Source of the DNA: Neckera pumila
Taxonomy: Eukaryota; Streptophyta; Bryopsida; Hypnales; Neckeraceae
Reading direction: 5' to 3'
Assembly: GCA_963969595.1 (NCBI GenBank)
Contig: OZ018408.1
Span: 43,835,022 to 43,899,021, forward strand
DNA: 64,000 nucleotides
A model generated the notes under the pieces. That model saw nothing but the letters and a program-made list of their open reading frames with translations. It was not told where the DNA came from and did not search any database. Of this stretch, positions 1-12,697 are shown piece after piece. How positions within the stretch are numbered: the stretch's first letter is position 1; each line of letters starts with the position of its first letter. The translations under genes were made by a program, and so were the position numbers.

Positions 1-1873
1 AGCTCCCAAATTGTCACTTAGGACTCTGGATTTCTTTTTTTTGAAATTTGCAATTTAGAATAGATAAAATGATAAAAAAAAAGCTATAAAAAGAGTGTAG
101 AATCAAAATAGGGTTGTACCATATCCATTATAGTATTTGGTCTAGTTTTGATTTTATACCTAAAACTTCCCCAAACCTCGACTAGAAATAGAGTTTAAAT
201 CACAAAATAGCAAGATTTGGAAGATTTTAGTCAGATAGCTTTAGCAGGGCTAAATCCCACTGGAAGGTGGCGATGCATGGCTAAATTGGTCCTAGGGATT
301 CACAGTGAGCCATATGTTGGGTCCTAGGTTAGGTTTCAAATTCCCCATTAGATCGGCAAATTCCCCAAATCCCTAGTTGTTAGCATGCAGAAGCCACTAA
401 ACTCAGAACGGGGCTGTGGAGGAATCTACAGCTTAAGGATGGTATTCTAGGGTAAATCCCATGCTAGGAGTCCAACGGCAAAATCGATTCATCAAAATTT
501 TCTCATCGGCAAAAGATTCCTGTACCATCAACAATTCAAGGAGACGTCCAATTTGGGTCTCTACTGACCAATTGTGCTAGGTACGGAAATGCACCTCCAC
601 ATCTTTCACGGGGCTCCCTAAGAGGTCTCACAAAAATTTCCGGCATCTTCTGACTTGCAAAAGAGTTTATCCTGGACGGTCAACTGTTCTAACCTCCAAC
701 AGAAATTTCTTGTGAATTAACCAGGTTGCGATAAAATCTCACTAAAAATTAGGATAGCTTCTTTTATGCTAATAATGCGTTCGATAAATTTTGCGGCATT
801 TCGATAGTGGCAGGTACCCAAACCGGCAAGATTTCTCTGAAATTAATCACGTCACGAGATCCCCACAACGTTGACCGGCATTCCGGGGGCCCATGACGGC
901 GAAATAGCGTCAACAAGGAGTCTTTTCCTACTCCCTTTCACCTTCCGGAGATCTTAGGCTAATTACTTTTCTCAAATGGGAACCCCCCAAGAGTTGGAAA
1001 TTTATTGCGATTGGATTTTTAATCTAGACTAGCCTACGATGGATTTTTGATCCCGGTCCGGAGAGTATAAGGGTTCTAGACTAAAAATGGCGTTCTGGAT
1101 CCAACGGTGCAATTTGTTTGACATTTGGAGTTGATCTCCAAAAGTTAGGAGGTTGGTCCAGCATAGATGGTAGAAAGTGAAATTTTAGGATTAGGATGAA
1201 CATCTTTGAGGATGAGGATGAAAATCCAAGTTGATAAGGTTATTAGTAGGAATTTGGGATGGTGGGGGAGGGGGAGTGAGATTTTGGAAAACTATGAAAG
1301 GGCTCCACTTTCCTCTTTAAAATCACCCTCATACTTGTTTTTGGGTCCGTGGGTCCAAGTTATTTTGGATATTTTGACGTTTGAAGCCAAAAACCTCTAC
1401 AGTGTTTTCGGAGCACTTCTGGCTCCTTTTATTGTTGTATTTCAAGCTTTGAAGGTCCTTGGGGGTCTTTCTACCTTGCTTTGTGTATTCTTGGTGTACT
1501 TCTCTTGTACTTTTTTGCATTCTCATGAACTAACTTGTGTGTCTTAAGTGCCGTTCGTGTCTTGTACTAATCCCAAAGTCACACCTCTCCGTATCTTGGC
1601 AATGCCACTTTGGAGGGCCTTTAGCGTGTGAAGATGTGTGTCACTCCATGTCCTAACCTGTTTTGTTCCCTTACTTACGTGTTCTCACCTTCTTCTATCA
1701 TCCCTCTCGTTGTGTGGACCCTCCCTCATGGCGACAAAGCTTTGGCTTTGTCATGTGAATTCTCAAAGTGTGTCTCTTTTTACCTTCTTCTAAAGTCTCT
1801 TTCTTTGAGTGGACCCTCCTTGGATACGGCGAAGCTTTGAACCCATAGAGTAATCACAGTCCTATAGTGTGTG
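1..1873. other. Intergenic, nothing recognised
   Basis: No gene, RNA or element supported. A 113-codon open frame at 1206-1547 lacks any recognised motif and has an overlapping antisense frame; treated as chance. Confidence 0.5.
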
Positions 1874-2802
1874 TTAACCCCTAAAGGACCAACATGCATT
1901 TTTTGGCCGTATAGAAATTTTGGGCAGGTATGTGTGACTAGAGACATCCGTATTTGAGGCTGAAATTTTAATAAAAGGTGGGAACAGGGAATATCTTCAT
2001 GTGTACCAAGTTTCATGACATTTCAAAATACGAGTCAAAAGTTGTGACTTAATATGTTACTTTTTTCCGTAATTGGGCAATTTGGGCAGATAAGAAAAAA
2101 TCATTTTTTTTGGAATTTTTTTTTTTAAATTGGTTCTCTACATTTATATATACTTAGAAAGCTTTGAGTCATTCCATTTCAATCAATGAGTCAAAAGTTA
2201 TGAGGGTTTTTGGTTTGCGGGCAGTTATGAATTGTCTACTCTAAAAACCCCTTTAAAGTTGTTTATTTAATTCAATTTTCAATATTTTTGGGAAAAAAAA
2301 TCCTAGGATGTAGATTGATTGTTAAAACATTACAACCATTGGAATTGGCATTTTTAAAATTCCATAATTAAATTTTTAACAATTTATATTTTGAATCATT
2401 TTCTACTTCTTTCTACTTACTATTTTTTCCCTATATTTTGTACAATTCCAAATGATGTGAAATTTTTCATGCATATAGACAACTTATTTAGGAAACTAAA
2501 TTCAAAGAAGCACCACCTTTATTGGCATTTTTGCATTGAAAAGTGAGCTTGCAAAGTGCAGCTGCCCGGGTTTTTGCAGGGTTGAAAAAATGGTTTTCAA
2601 GACTTTGAATGCTTATATCTTATGATCCACACAGTGGAATTTTTTGAAATTTTTACCACATGTTTTCAAAATATCATACTACAAGATCCTACGGTTACAT
2701 GTGTCAAAAATTGTTTTTTTCCAAAAATTTGGTAGTTGTATTAGAAATGGCAGTTTTGGAGCATTTTTGGTGATTACATAGTCATAAAACTTTAGGGGTT
2801 AA
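1874..2802. mobile_element. TTAA-flanked piggyBac-like element G1
   Basis: 929 bp from TTAACCCCTAAAG to CTTTAGGGGTTAA, with no transposase. Contains the subterminal ACAAGATCCTACGGTTACAT (2681-2700). Similar in body to G2 and G4, and to G3 in reverse. Confidence 0.75.
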
Positions 2803-3193
2803 ACGGTCAAAACGGCGGAGCTACGGACCTAGGAGTACCGCAGAGTCCTAAAGTCGATGTTAAATCCAACTTTGCGGTGAAGCTTTGAACCTCCATTATC
2901 CTTAGTTCCAAAATATAGTTTCCAAGACTTTCCTGGAAAAGTCCAAAGTTTAGCTTCCAAGACAATTAGTTTAGCAAGCCTATTTTTACCCAAGTTGCGT
3001 ACATCCATTTTTTTAGCGTTGTCCCTCAAGTTTTAGCAACCTAGTCTTATCCAAGTGTATACATTTGTTTTTTGGTGAGTCTTGGGAGAAAAAATCGCCT
3101 AGTCCAAACACAAGCCAAAAAAAAGGATTCCGAATTAAAAGGAGAAAAACCAACAACCAGACCTCCCCCAGCCAGTTTGGCGGCCAGGAGGAT

Positions 3194-3370
3194 CGGTCCA
3201 ACAGTCCAGCAGTCGGGTCTAGTTGGGGAGTCATTGAAGAGTTGGGGTCCAGTCAGTTGCAAGGGGGGATGTCGCTAAGGGGGAGGTCGCAAATGGCAGG
3301 TTGCAAAAGGCAGGTCGCAAGGGGGCAGGTTGCAGGGTCCGGCAGTCCGGCGGTCCAACAGTCCAGGGGA
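3194..3370. repeat. G-rich short tandem repeats
   Basis: Loosely repeated GGTCCAACAGTCCAGCAGTC, GGCAGGTCGCAAGGGG and GTCCGGCAGTCCGGCGGTCC blocks, G-rich in an AT-rich setting. Read-through frames here are low-complexity and not supported as genes. Confidence 0.6.
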
Positions 3371-3898
3371 ATTAGGAAGGGTGTCAAGCTAGTTGGCTCA
3401 TCTCTTATTTTTTGGTCTTTTGGTTGGATTTTCTAAATCTGAAAAACTAGGGGATAAAGTCTTTTAGGAAAAAAGGACACAACAACAAAATACAAAGGCA
3501 AGAAAAGGGAAGAGGAAGAATAGAAGCCGCCATCACAAAGTTCTCCTGTCACGAATTGTCCCTAGTAATCATACGATTATCATTGGGCATTGCTTTCATG
3601 TTACATTCATGACTTTGGAAATATTATTGTGACACAATATTGACCATTACTACCATGCAGTTTAGGCATATCATTCATATTTGAGTTTGAAGTGCGAAAG
3701 TTGCACAATAACTATGCATGACGAAATATATATGACTTCAGTGGTTTAGTGATGGGCAACTAATTTTGTGCAGCATTAGTGCTTTTCTAAGATACATAAA
3801 GTTAGTGCAATAATCACACAACATCATGTCTGTGCATAGTTACTGTACTAACATTACATCTTTTTATTTTTCACAATTTTAATACTAAGGCAATGGAA

Positions 3899-4283
3899 AA
3901 GCAGGAATTGTTTCAAAGTAAAAATTTAGACCTCATTTAGGCATAGTAGAATAACTTTAATAAAAAAACTTTGAACTAAGAAAATTTGGTAAATGAATCT
4001 AGCTTTTATGTTCAAAAAATCGTTTGAGATTTAGAGTCTCCAATCAAAAGTTATGGACAAAGTTCAAAGACGGGTTGGAAAGGACATTTTTTTTACATTT
4101 TCAAACATTGCCTTTGAATTTTGTCCATAACTTTTGACTGGAGGCTCTAAATCTTAAACGGATTTTTGGAGATGAAATTTGGATTCATTCATCAACTTAT
4201 ACTAGTTCAAATTTTTTTGAAAAAAGGTATTCTACTATGCCGAATTGAGGTCTGAATTTCTACTTTGAACACAATTTATACAT
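3899..4283. mobile_element. Foldback element, same family (copy 1)
   Basis: The left arm begins near GCAGGAATTGTTTCAAAG and includes GGCATAGTAGAATAAC. The right arm is its complement, ending near CTTTGAACACAATT. The arms are about 180 bp around a short loop at about 4085. A more diverged TATAAAGAGG follows at about 4370. Confidence 0.65.
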
Positions 4284-5579
4284 TTTCAAAATACTTGACT
4301 ATGAGAAGTGAAGCTCTCATCTTCAAGTTATCCCATATCTTTTGAGTGTCCATAGATTGGATTATAGTATAAAGAGGACCTCTCCACCCTCAACTCTCAC
4401 CAACTACCAGTGAAGAGATTCCATCAGTATGTTACCAAGTTTCTTGTTAATCTACTCATGTAATCAATTCAAGCTAAAATGAAGTAATTATTTCACTACG
4501 CTATCAAGTTTCTTCATAGCCTACTGATGGACTTAGTTCAAACTTAAATTTGATGGACTACAATGACGATGGATATAATTCAAAATGCTAGAGATTTAGT
4601 TAAGAAATTTTTTTAAATTAGAATGGTGATCAACAATTGAACATAGGCAATACTTTATAGAACAGTGATACCATTTAATAAGCATTATTTTAGTAATGAC
4701 TCGAATGACATTATTGTCATGGATTTTTGTGTCCTTCAATGCATAGAAAATGCACGATAAAGAATGTAAATTTTTGTGCATAATTTGTGTTTTTTGTGCA
4801 CTTGTAATTAACGTATAAAAGCTATATAGTTAATATAAATTACAAAATAGTGCCATTTCTTTGCAGTCTTCATGTGCATTGTAACGATGCAATAACTTGC
4901 AAATAAACGTACGCACCCATGAAGTAATAGTAACTACATGATAATTGCTAACAATTTGTCGGTTCTGAACTTTGAGATGGCACTTCCAAAATTAAAAACC
5001 TGCACACAAAACTTTTGAACCACCTCTCTCTCTACACCAAAACGAAACCAACAAGAATGGAGGAAGATTAGAGAAGGAGAAGATGAAGTAGGGGGAGAAG
5101 GAGAGAGACAATAAATAGTGTGCTAGTTTAGGAATGCTAGGAGGAATAGGAGAAATCTAAAAAGAAGCCTTGGTAGCCGTTAGAGGAGGATGGGGGATAT
5201 GACAATGTAAGAATTTTGTAAGAGGCAAGTTGGCACATTTATGTCCATTAGTTGTCAAAGTTGGTGGTGCAAGAGCCCATCAAGGCATTTGGTGGAATAG
5301 TTTGAGAATAGAAGAAGGAAAAGGAAAAGAAAAGAAGGCTAGAAGGAGAAGGAAAAAAAATCAACTGTAATCTCCAACCTTAAGCCGTAGACATTATTGG
5401 GAAATAAACAAACGATTACGATGGAAAACAAAGATGCGTACGTGGACATGGATGAGGTCGTCTCTAATACTAGCAGTGACAAGGTAAATCATTAAGCTAA
5501 TCCTTGATGATTTTTCCTAATTCCCACTTGATTTTCTTGATTAGCCTTTAATCCAAGTTAACGAGTAGAGATTAGTGAC

Positions 5580-6120
5580 AATTAACAGTTTAGATTCAAA
5601 ATTAGAAATTAGGATAAAATTGGGAGGTAAAAAGTCCAATTAGGGCTAATTTGAAGAAAATTAATTTAGGAATTAAAATTTAGAATTAAATTAGAGGTGA
5701 AAATTTAAGAATTAAAAACCTTAGAGTCAGTTTAGGGGTTAAAATGTAGAGGTAATTTAGAAGTCAAAACTGTAGAGTAACATTTAGAAGTTAAAATATT
5801 AGAGTAATATTTAGAAGATAGAATTTAGGAGTTAAAATTTAAAAGTAATTTTAGAAGTAAAAACTTAGAATTAATTTGGAAGTTAGAAACTTGGAATAAA
5901 ATCTAGACGGTAGAAATTTAGAGTAATATTTTGAAGTTAGAAAGTTAGAGTAAAAATTTAGAAGTAAATTTTCAAAAGAAAAGTCAAAACTTAGGATTAA
6001 AGTAGAAGGGTATAAGATTGAGGTTAAGAGTGAAAAGCTAGAAGTAGTATTAAAGTAGAAGTAAAAAATCTAGAGTCAAGGTAGAATACTAGAATAAGTC
6101 AAAGGTTAAAACATAGAAAT
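5580..6120. repeat. Degenerate purine-rich tandem repeat
   Basis: About 540 bp built from loosely repeated TTTAGAAGTTAAAATTTAG and TTAGAGTAATATTTAG blocks, almost devoid of C on the plus strand. Period is irregular (about 20-40 bp). No coding potential. Confidence 0.7.
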
Positions 6121-7714
6121 TCATGTAGAAGGTTAAAAGTCACAAACCAATTGGGACACTCAACAAGTGGAAAATAAGCGGGAAACACCATGGAAGAGAC
6201 ATAGGATAGGTGAAGTGCTTGGAGAAGTTGTTTTTTCCTTTATTACCTAGGCTGGCCTTTTGGGTTAGCAACCAATTAGTAAATCCTTGCATTTAGATTA
6301 TAGCTACCCCTACTTCAAAATCAATTAGAAGATCTAATTTCCTTTTGCTGGATCCAAAATCCTTTTTTCCCTCTAAGTGCGGAATTTGAATACAAAAGTT
6401 TTTTGCTTTAAGCATCTTGTTGAATGCGTTTGCAATTTTCTTTTTGTTTCCAAATGCCATAGCTTTCTTTAGTTTTAAATCCTTTTTGGAGGTTTTCTTC
6501 CCAAAAGGACCTCCATAAAACAAGACCTATGGTTGGTGATCTGCATGAAGGCTCAAATCCAGTCATTATATGTGGCAATTAACATGTTAGATCCACATTT
6601 TCCGAAAGCTTGTATTTGTTTTTAGTGCAGTGTTTCTTTGAAGTTGCACATTGGAACATCTGTTAGTTCCTCTTTTTTTAGATTCTTGCAAAGATGATTA
6701 ATGAAGCCATTATTCAAACGGTTTCCAATTTATAGTATAGAGTAAAAAATAGAAAAAAGAAATGAAGTTAAAGGTAATACCATTTCCATGAATCTACCCC
6801 ACTAACGGCATCAAAAATACCAAAATGCGATTCAATCCTCCAATTTTCAAATTTCTAGTTCTAATGCAGCTCCAAAGGAGTACCATCCAAGCTTTGATTT
6901 CTAGAATCATCTTGTCTATTTCAAACATTGATGCTCCATCCTTGTACTATTTGTAGAGTTGGATATGCTAGTTCTATAATTCTTTGGCAATTAGCTTCTT
7001 TGTGTGTTTGTGCATGTTTATTGCCTAGTGGAATAAGCAAGTCTTTTCAAGGTTTACCATTAGAACAAATGGAACCTGTGACCCATACGCAATGCAAATT
7101 GCATTAAAGTTGGCTTGAGCACTATCACACATGAATCCTTGGAAGGTTGGATCCGACACCACATTTTCTACCATGACCTATTTGGACAACGTAAAAAATG
7201 AGCTAGCCTTTGGTGCCCTCAGTATGTGTATTACAATCAACAATGGTCATGACTTTGCAATAAGTGGAGTCATAGATGTGACAAGTGATAGTTGTCTATG
7301 ATTTCACCCTTTTTACATGATCAAACATGACAAAGTCATTCTCAAAGTTGCCACTTGATTGCATCTGTTTTACAAGATCAAATCCACTCCCAAGTCCATC
7401 CACAATCATCTTGAACAAATGCTATATTCAGATAGTAAGCTTGGCTTAAATTAGCTAAAAAAAAGTGCCATCTTTTTTGACTAAATCTAGGACCAAATAA
7501 CCAAATTTCCACATAAATTTGAAGATGGTTTGCCAACAATTGAAAGAATCCAATAACAATTCATTGAACCATATATTAACTATTATTTGACCATCTATTA
7601 TCAAGATTTCTTTTTGATGGTTGAATGAAGGAATTATTTCATTGATATTTAATGAGATTGAATGATTGAGAGGTTGTTTTTATAATGAAATTCACTATCC
7701 GTCATGAATCCGCA

Positions 7715-8254
7715 AAGAATATGAGAATTCAAAAATGAGAGCTTGACCACTCATTGTCAAAATGCAGGAATTGTGTTCAATGTAGAACTTTAGACCTCAT
7801 TTTGGCATAGTAGAATAAACTTTTCTAAAATTCTTGAGACCAAAAAAAGTTGGTAAATCCAGATCACTTTCATCTCAAAAAATTCGTTTGTGATTTTGAG
7901 CCTCCAAAAAAAAGTTATGGATAAAATTTATAGAAGATGTTTGAAAATGTCAAAAAAAATGTCCCTTCCAACCCCTCTCTAAACTTTGTTTATAACTTTT
8001 GATTTAAGGCTTCAAATCTCAAATGGATTTTTAGAAATAAAATTTAACTTCATTTACTAACTTTTTTCAGTTAAAATTTTTCTTAAAAAAGTTATTTTAC
8101 TATGTCAAAATGAGGTCCAAAGTCGTACATTGAATACAATTCCTGCTTTTGACTTAACTAGGTATGAGTGGTTGAGCTCCTAGTAATCCTAATTTACATA
8201 TTCCATATGCTTTGTTTTACCTCCTACCACCCCACTTGTATAAAGAGCTTGTCT
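7715..8254. mobile_element. Foldback element, same family (copy 2)
   Basis: Inverted arms surround about 7950. The core runs from GCAGGAATTGTGTTCAA (7764) to its complement near 8147. The outer arms contain GAGCTTGACCACTCAT and its counterpart. The right flank has the CCTACCACCCC-TATAAA module (8223-8254) pointing right, toward the 96-bp satellite. Borders are approximate. Confidence 0.65.
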
Positions 8255-8368
8255 TCTCTTGTAGATGCACTCACAATTAGTGGCCTTCAAATCTACATGA
8301 GTTTGCTTAGATGTTGCCAAATAGCTTGCAACATATGCTAAAATTTGGCCAAATGTTGAAATTTGTTT

Positions 8369-9055
8369 GCCTTCTTAAACCCCAGCCGTTGACGGCTATG
8401 GTTTTAGAGGTTCAAACTTGCTTGCAATATTTAACACAATTTAGTCAAATGTTAAAAAAAATTGCCTTCTTAAACCCTTTCCATTAGCGGCAACTGTTTT
8501 GGGGGTTCAAATTTTTTTGCAACATTTAATACAATTTGGTCAAATGTTAAAAAAATTTACCTTTTTAACCCCCAGCTGTTAACGGCTACGGTTTTGGAGG
8601 TTCAAATTTGCTTGCGATATTTAATACAGTTTGGTCAAATGTTAAAAAAAAATCTTGCCTTTTTAAACCCAGCCGTTAACGGCAATGGTTTTGGGGGTTC
8701 AAATTTTATTGCATTATTTAATACAATTTGGTCAAATGTTAAAAAAAATCTTGCCTTCTTAAACCCTGGCCATTACCGGCAATGGTTTTGGAGGTTCAAA
8801 TTTTATTGCAATATTTAATACAATTTGGTCAAATGTTAAAAGAAATTGCCTTCTCAAACCCCAGCTGTTAATGGCTATGGATTTGAGGGTTCAAATTTTC
8901 TTGCTATATTTAATACAATTTGGTCAAATGTAAAAAAAATTGCCTTCTTAAATCCTAGCCGTTAACAGTCACAAATTTAGGGATTCAAATTTGTTTGCAA
9001 ATTATGCTAGAATTTGTTCAAATGCCAAAAAAATTAGGTTTTTTTAATGCACAGT
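8369..9055. repeat. 96-bp tandem satellite, seven units
   Basis: Units recur at about 8381, 8474, 8571, 8668, 8764, 8860 and 8954 (93-97 bp apart). Each has a CCNGCCGTTAACGGC-type palindrome followed by GGTTTTGGAGGTTCAAATTT and a TTTGGTCAAATGTTAAAAA tract. A partial unit precedes at about 8331. Open frames here are only the repeat read through. Confidence 0.9.
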
Positions 9056-12000
9056 AGTTAATAGTTATTATATTGAATTACATGTTGTACAATACATATA
9101 CACTAATTAGAATTTTTTAATCTTGATTTAAACATTGTTTCAAAGATCTTGACACAAGAAGATCCATAAGCATGTAGATTAATTGTTGTACTTTAGCTTC
9201 TTTATGAAAATCAGCCAAAGCTGCAGTTGCATAGCTTTTTAAAGAAGGAGATTGTAAACATTTTTCTTCTTCTTGAGAGGTTAAGGTATCAAGGGCAAAA
9301 TCAATTTTAAAGTACCAAGGGCAAAATTGAAAATCAATGTTTTTTTATTATATATGATTTTTTGGACAGTTGTCAGGACTTTTTTGAAGAATGATGTCAT
9401 AAATTCTGTTGCACACTTTGTTACTTGTGGTTATATGGAAGGAAATGGAGTTTTCTATATAGCCTTGGAAAACAATAAGGGGAAGACAATAAATGTCATG
9501 GATGATGTTATTAAATCATGGAGTGCTTACTAGGTGCAAGCAAATGCTGCATTGGAGAAAAAAATTCAAAAATGATGAACATCTCAAAGTTTTTTTTGGA
9601 AAGATGTTTTTAGTGTGCAATGGCAACCACCATTTATAAGCATGGGTGCGTATTATCAACCGCAATCATGCGAACAACTTCATGTGGCATTATGCTGTTG
9701 AAAATATTGTTTTGGAACTCAACAAGGACATTGCAACTATGTTGGTAGGATTACATGAAGTCAATTGGTAATTCCTTATATTTCATTATTACTTTTTTAG
9801 AATTTCATTTCACTTCTTAGTTTCCAAACTTTGTTTGGTTTGGACCAATGCAATTGTCATTGTTATACCTTTTTACTGTTTGATGTTCACATATTTTATC
9901 ACAATAAATCTTGTTTTGCTAGGAGAACCAAAAAAACCATATTTCCATAAATCTTATTCACAAGCTTTATTGCATTCAAAGTATTGCTAGGCAACCACTC
10001 TCATATTTTGAAAAACTTGTCTCCATAGACGATCTTGTTGCAACTGAAGCCAAGCCGAAGTCAAAACAAAGAACTTGGTTCACTTTGACTATTGAGGCAC
10101 TAAATGGAATCTTATACTAGGTTCATATAAAAAGTTTTATTTCCCATTTTATGTTTTTTTTTCAGTTTTTTTAGGCCTTCACTATGTTCTTGTTGTTAAT
10201 TTGAATTAGTAGTATGTTGCTCTACTATACATAACATTGTCATCATGTGCAATTTTGCTCCTTCTTATACATCATTTACTTTGTGCAACAAGAATTAGGG
10301 GGCATTGCTATTGCAGCTTACAAATTTTTTATGAGAAGCATTCCAATCCAGTAGGTAGGATTGCAAGCGCGCTTGATGAATGGAACTCTAAAGTTGTTGA
10401 AAAGGTGAAGGTAGTTTTTCATTTAGAATTAAAGAATTAGCTCCCCATTGCAAATTCTAAGCTCATGACGCCATTCTTGGAGCAGGTGAAGTGCCACTAC
10501 GAAACTCATAGATCATTTGGGATTAATACATTTATTTGGTGTATAATATATGACCACTATGTTTATTTTAAATGTTTATTTTATGTCCAAGATATTTAAA
10601 TAAAAAATATATAACATAGTTTAGTATAAAAAATATATAATAGGTGGACCATTTTCATCCTTTAATTTTGCATAAAGGCCATTGATTAAGACTACATTGA
10701 TCACTTGATCATTGTTCATTATCTAGTGCTTAAAATATTTAGAGCCTTTGCTTGTTGCCACTTGCTTGATTATATTTAGCTTCTACAGCCCACATTTGTT
10801 GCTCCCTTTATTTTAGACCTCATGAATGTCACCCCTATGATGGTGTTATGATGTATTGCAATTTTACATTTATGTGCTTTGTAGTTTGTAGTGAGACATC
10901 CGAAACAACTACATTTATTTTCATCAAGTGCTTACAAACATGATCTATTTTGACTGTTTCTTAATTTTGGAAACATATTGGTTTAATTTTTTGGTACAAA
11001 ATTGCATAGTGGCATATTCATTTGTTGTTCATTTGTACCAAAGATCCTTACATCAAATTCCACGGTCATAGGTCTTTGACAAATTTACAAATCCTAAATG
11101 AAATAAATAAAATGGAAGCTCATAGGCTCACGCTCACAAGCTCACATGCTCGCATCCCCGGATTTGTCAACAATCAAATTCTTTTTGTAGCAAATTTTTG
11201 GTTACAAAATTTTGAAAAAAATTAAGAATGTTGTGTAAAAGAATATAAGATTCTAAATCTAGAATGTTTGTTTGAGTATGTGGAATTTGTAGGAGTATGT
11301 GGAATTTGTTTGTGAAAGTTTTACATTGCACAAAAAAAATTAAAAATTTATTGGTGGGTTTGAGTCTATATATATTAATAAGAATATTCCTTGAAGAAAA
11401 TGGAAGGATTTGAAGTGAAAAATATTATACATAAACAAGGGAACATTTAGATGGGTCTATGAATAGGATTGTCAAAGGTTTTAGGTAGTTGTAGGGCCTA
11501 TTATAAAGAATGTTTGGACTTTCTTCAATGACTCCTAGTAAAAAGAAATAAAAAGAAATTCATCCAAAATGTTGAAAGCTAGTTTGATGTCTCCAAAATC
11601 AAACTTTTGAAAAATATGTATTGAATATGACCTACACATATGCTATACTATTACTTTGTACAATCATGGTAGGCCATTCTTTTTCTAAAAAAATTACTTG
11701 TATGAGCTCATAATCATATTAGTGTAAAGGCATCTTCAGTATTAGTATGAATTATATTAGAGGATTTTTAAAGCTCCATAATATAAATAAATGTCTCTAT
11801 TCCACTAATTTTTCCTTACAATAATTGTAAGATGTCCAAGTAAGTGATTGCACAAAAAGACTTTTTGTATTTTCAATCACTTCTTGTATAGTGTCTTTCA
11901 AGCAAAACTTTAGGAATAAAGATTTAGTGTAGTTGAAATTCACAACAAATGTAGTCATGTGGGTAACTGGGTATGGAACCACTTTGAACTTATATCAAAA

Positions 12001-12534
12001 AATCATTATTGTCTAAAATTAAATTGATAGGGAATGTTGAATTTTGAAAATATGCCTCACTTGTATGCAATTTTGGGCGTTTGGAGTTATCTCCTATTGA
12101 TTACCCATTCTAAGATTTTAATTAGAGTTGAGAAATGGAGGGGATGGCCCCCTAGTATACTAAAAACAATTGTATGAAGGAATTTATAAAATAGTTTATT
12201 CTATATTATATGAAAGTCAACAAAATGAACTTCATTTTGTATGCATTATAAATATGAGAACTTTTTTGTTTGGTAGTTCTCTAGTGAATGAAGATGGGTT
12301 TCTTAGAGTTTGCTAAAATGAAATGTTTTTCAATATTTTTTTATAAATTATAATTTACATCAAAGTACCTATATTTTTGGAGGCTTCTTGGGTTTTTTAG
12401 TTCTACTACTTGAAGAATTACTCTACACAAGATTTCAGAGGTCAGAAAGTATGGACATTACATTGTTCTTGGGTAGCTAGACAATTGACTGGGCAATCGG
12501 CATTCCATTTATCTACAGCTTAAAAGGCTAAACT
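9056..12534. other. AT-rich intergenic, nothing recognised
   Basis: About 3.5 kb without a supported gene or clear repeat. Short open frames at 9327-9533, 10237-10440 and 11022-11225 show no motif. Confidence 0.45.
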
Positions 12535-12697
12535 TCAATTTTGTTATATTGGCAATATTCCACGCACCTAAAAGCAACAAAATATGACATATAAATTGTG
12601 ACAAAGGTCTAAGTTCAGGTCACAAACTAGGACATGTATAGATTTTGGGTTTTGGCCATGCCAAAGTAATGGAATATCACCAATTTCACGAAATTGA
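12535..12697. mobile_element. MITE family E, copy E1
   Basis: Inverted ends TCAATTTTGTTATATTGGCA and its counterpart ATCACCAATTTCACGAAATTG, shown here only in part, enclose about 160 bp. The core has ACATGTATAGATTT, shared with other copies. Borders are good to within a few bases; the target duplication is unclear. Confidence 0.55.

Noticed and set aside
1206..1547. 113-codon plus-strand frame with hydrophobic end
   Set aside because: No recognised family, overlapping antisense frame, unconvincing composition.
8594..8818. Open frame with repeated peptide FGQMLKKNLAFLNP
   Set aside because: It is the 96-bp satellite read in a frame that happens to stay open.
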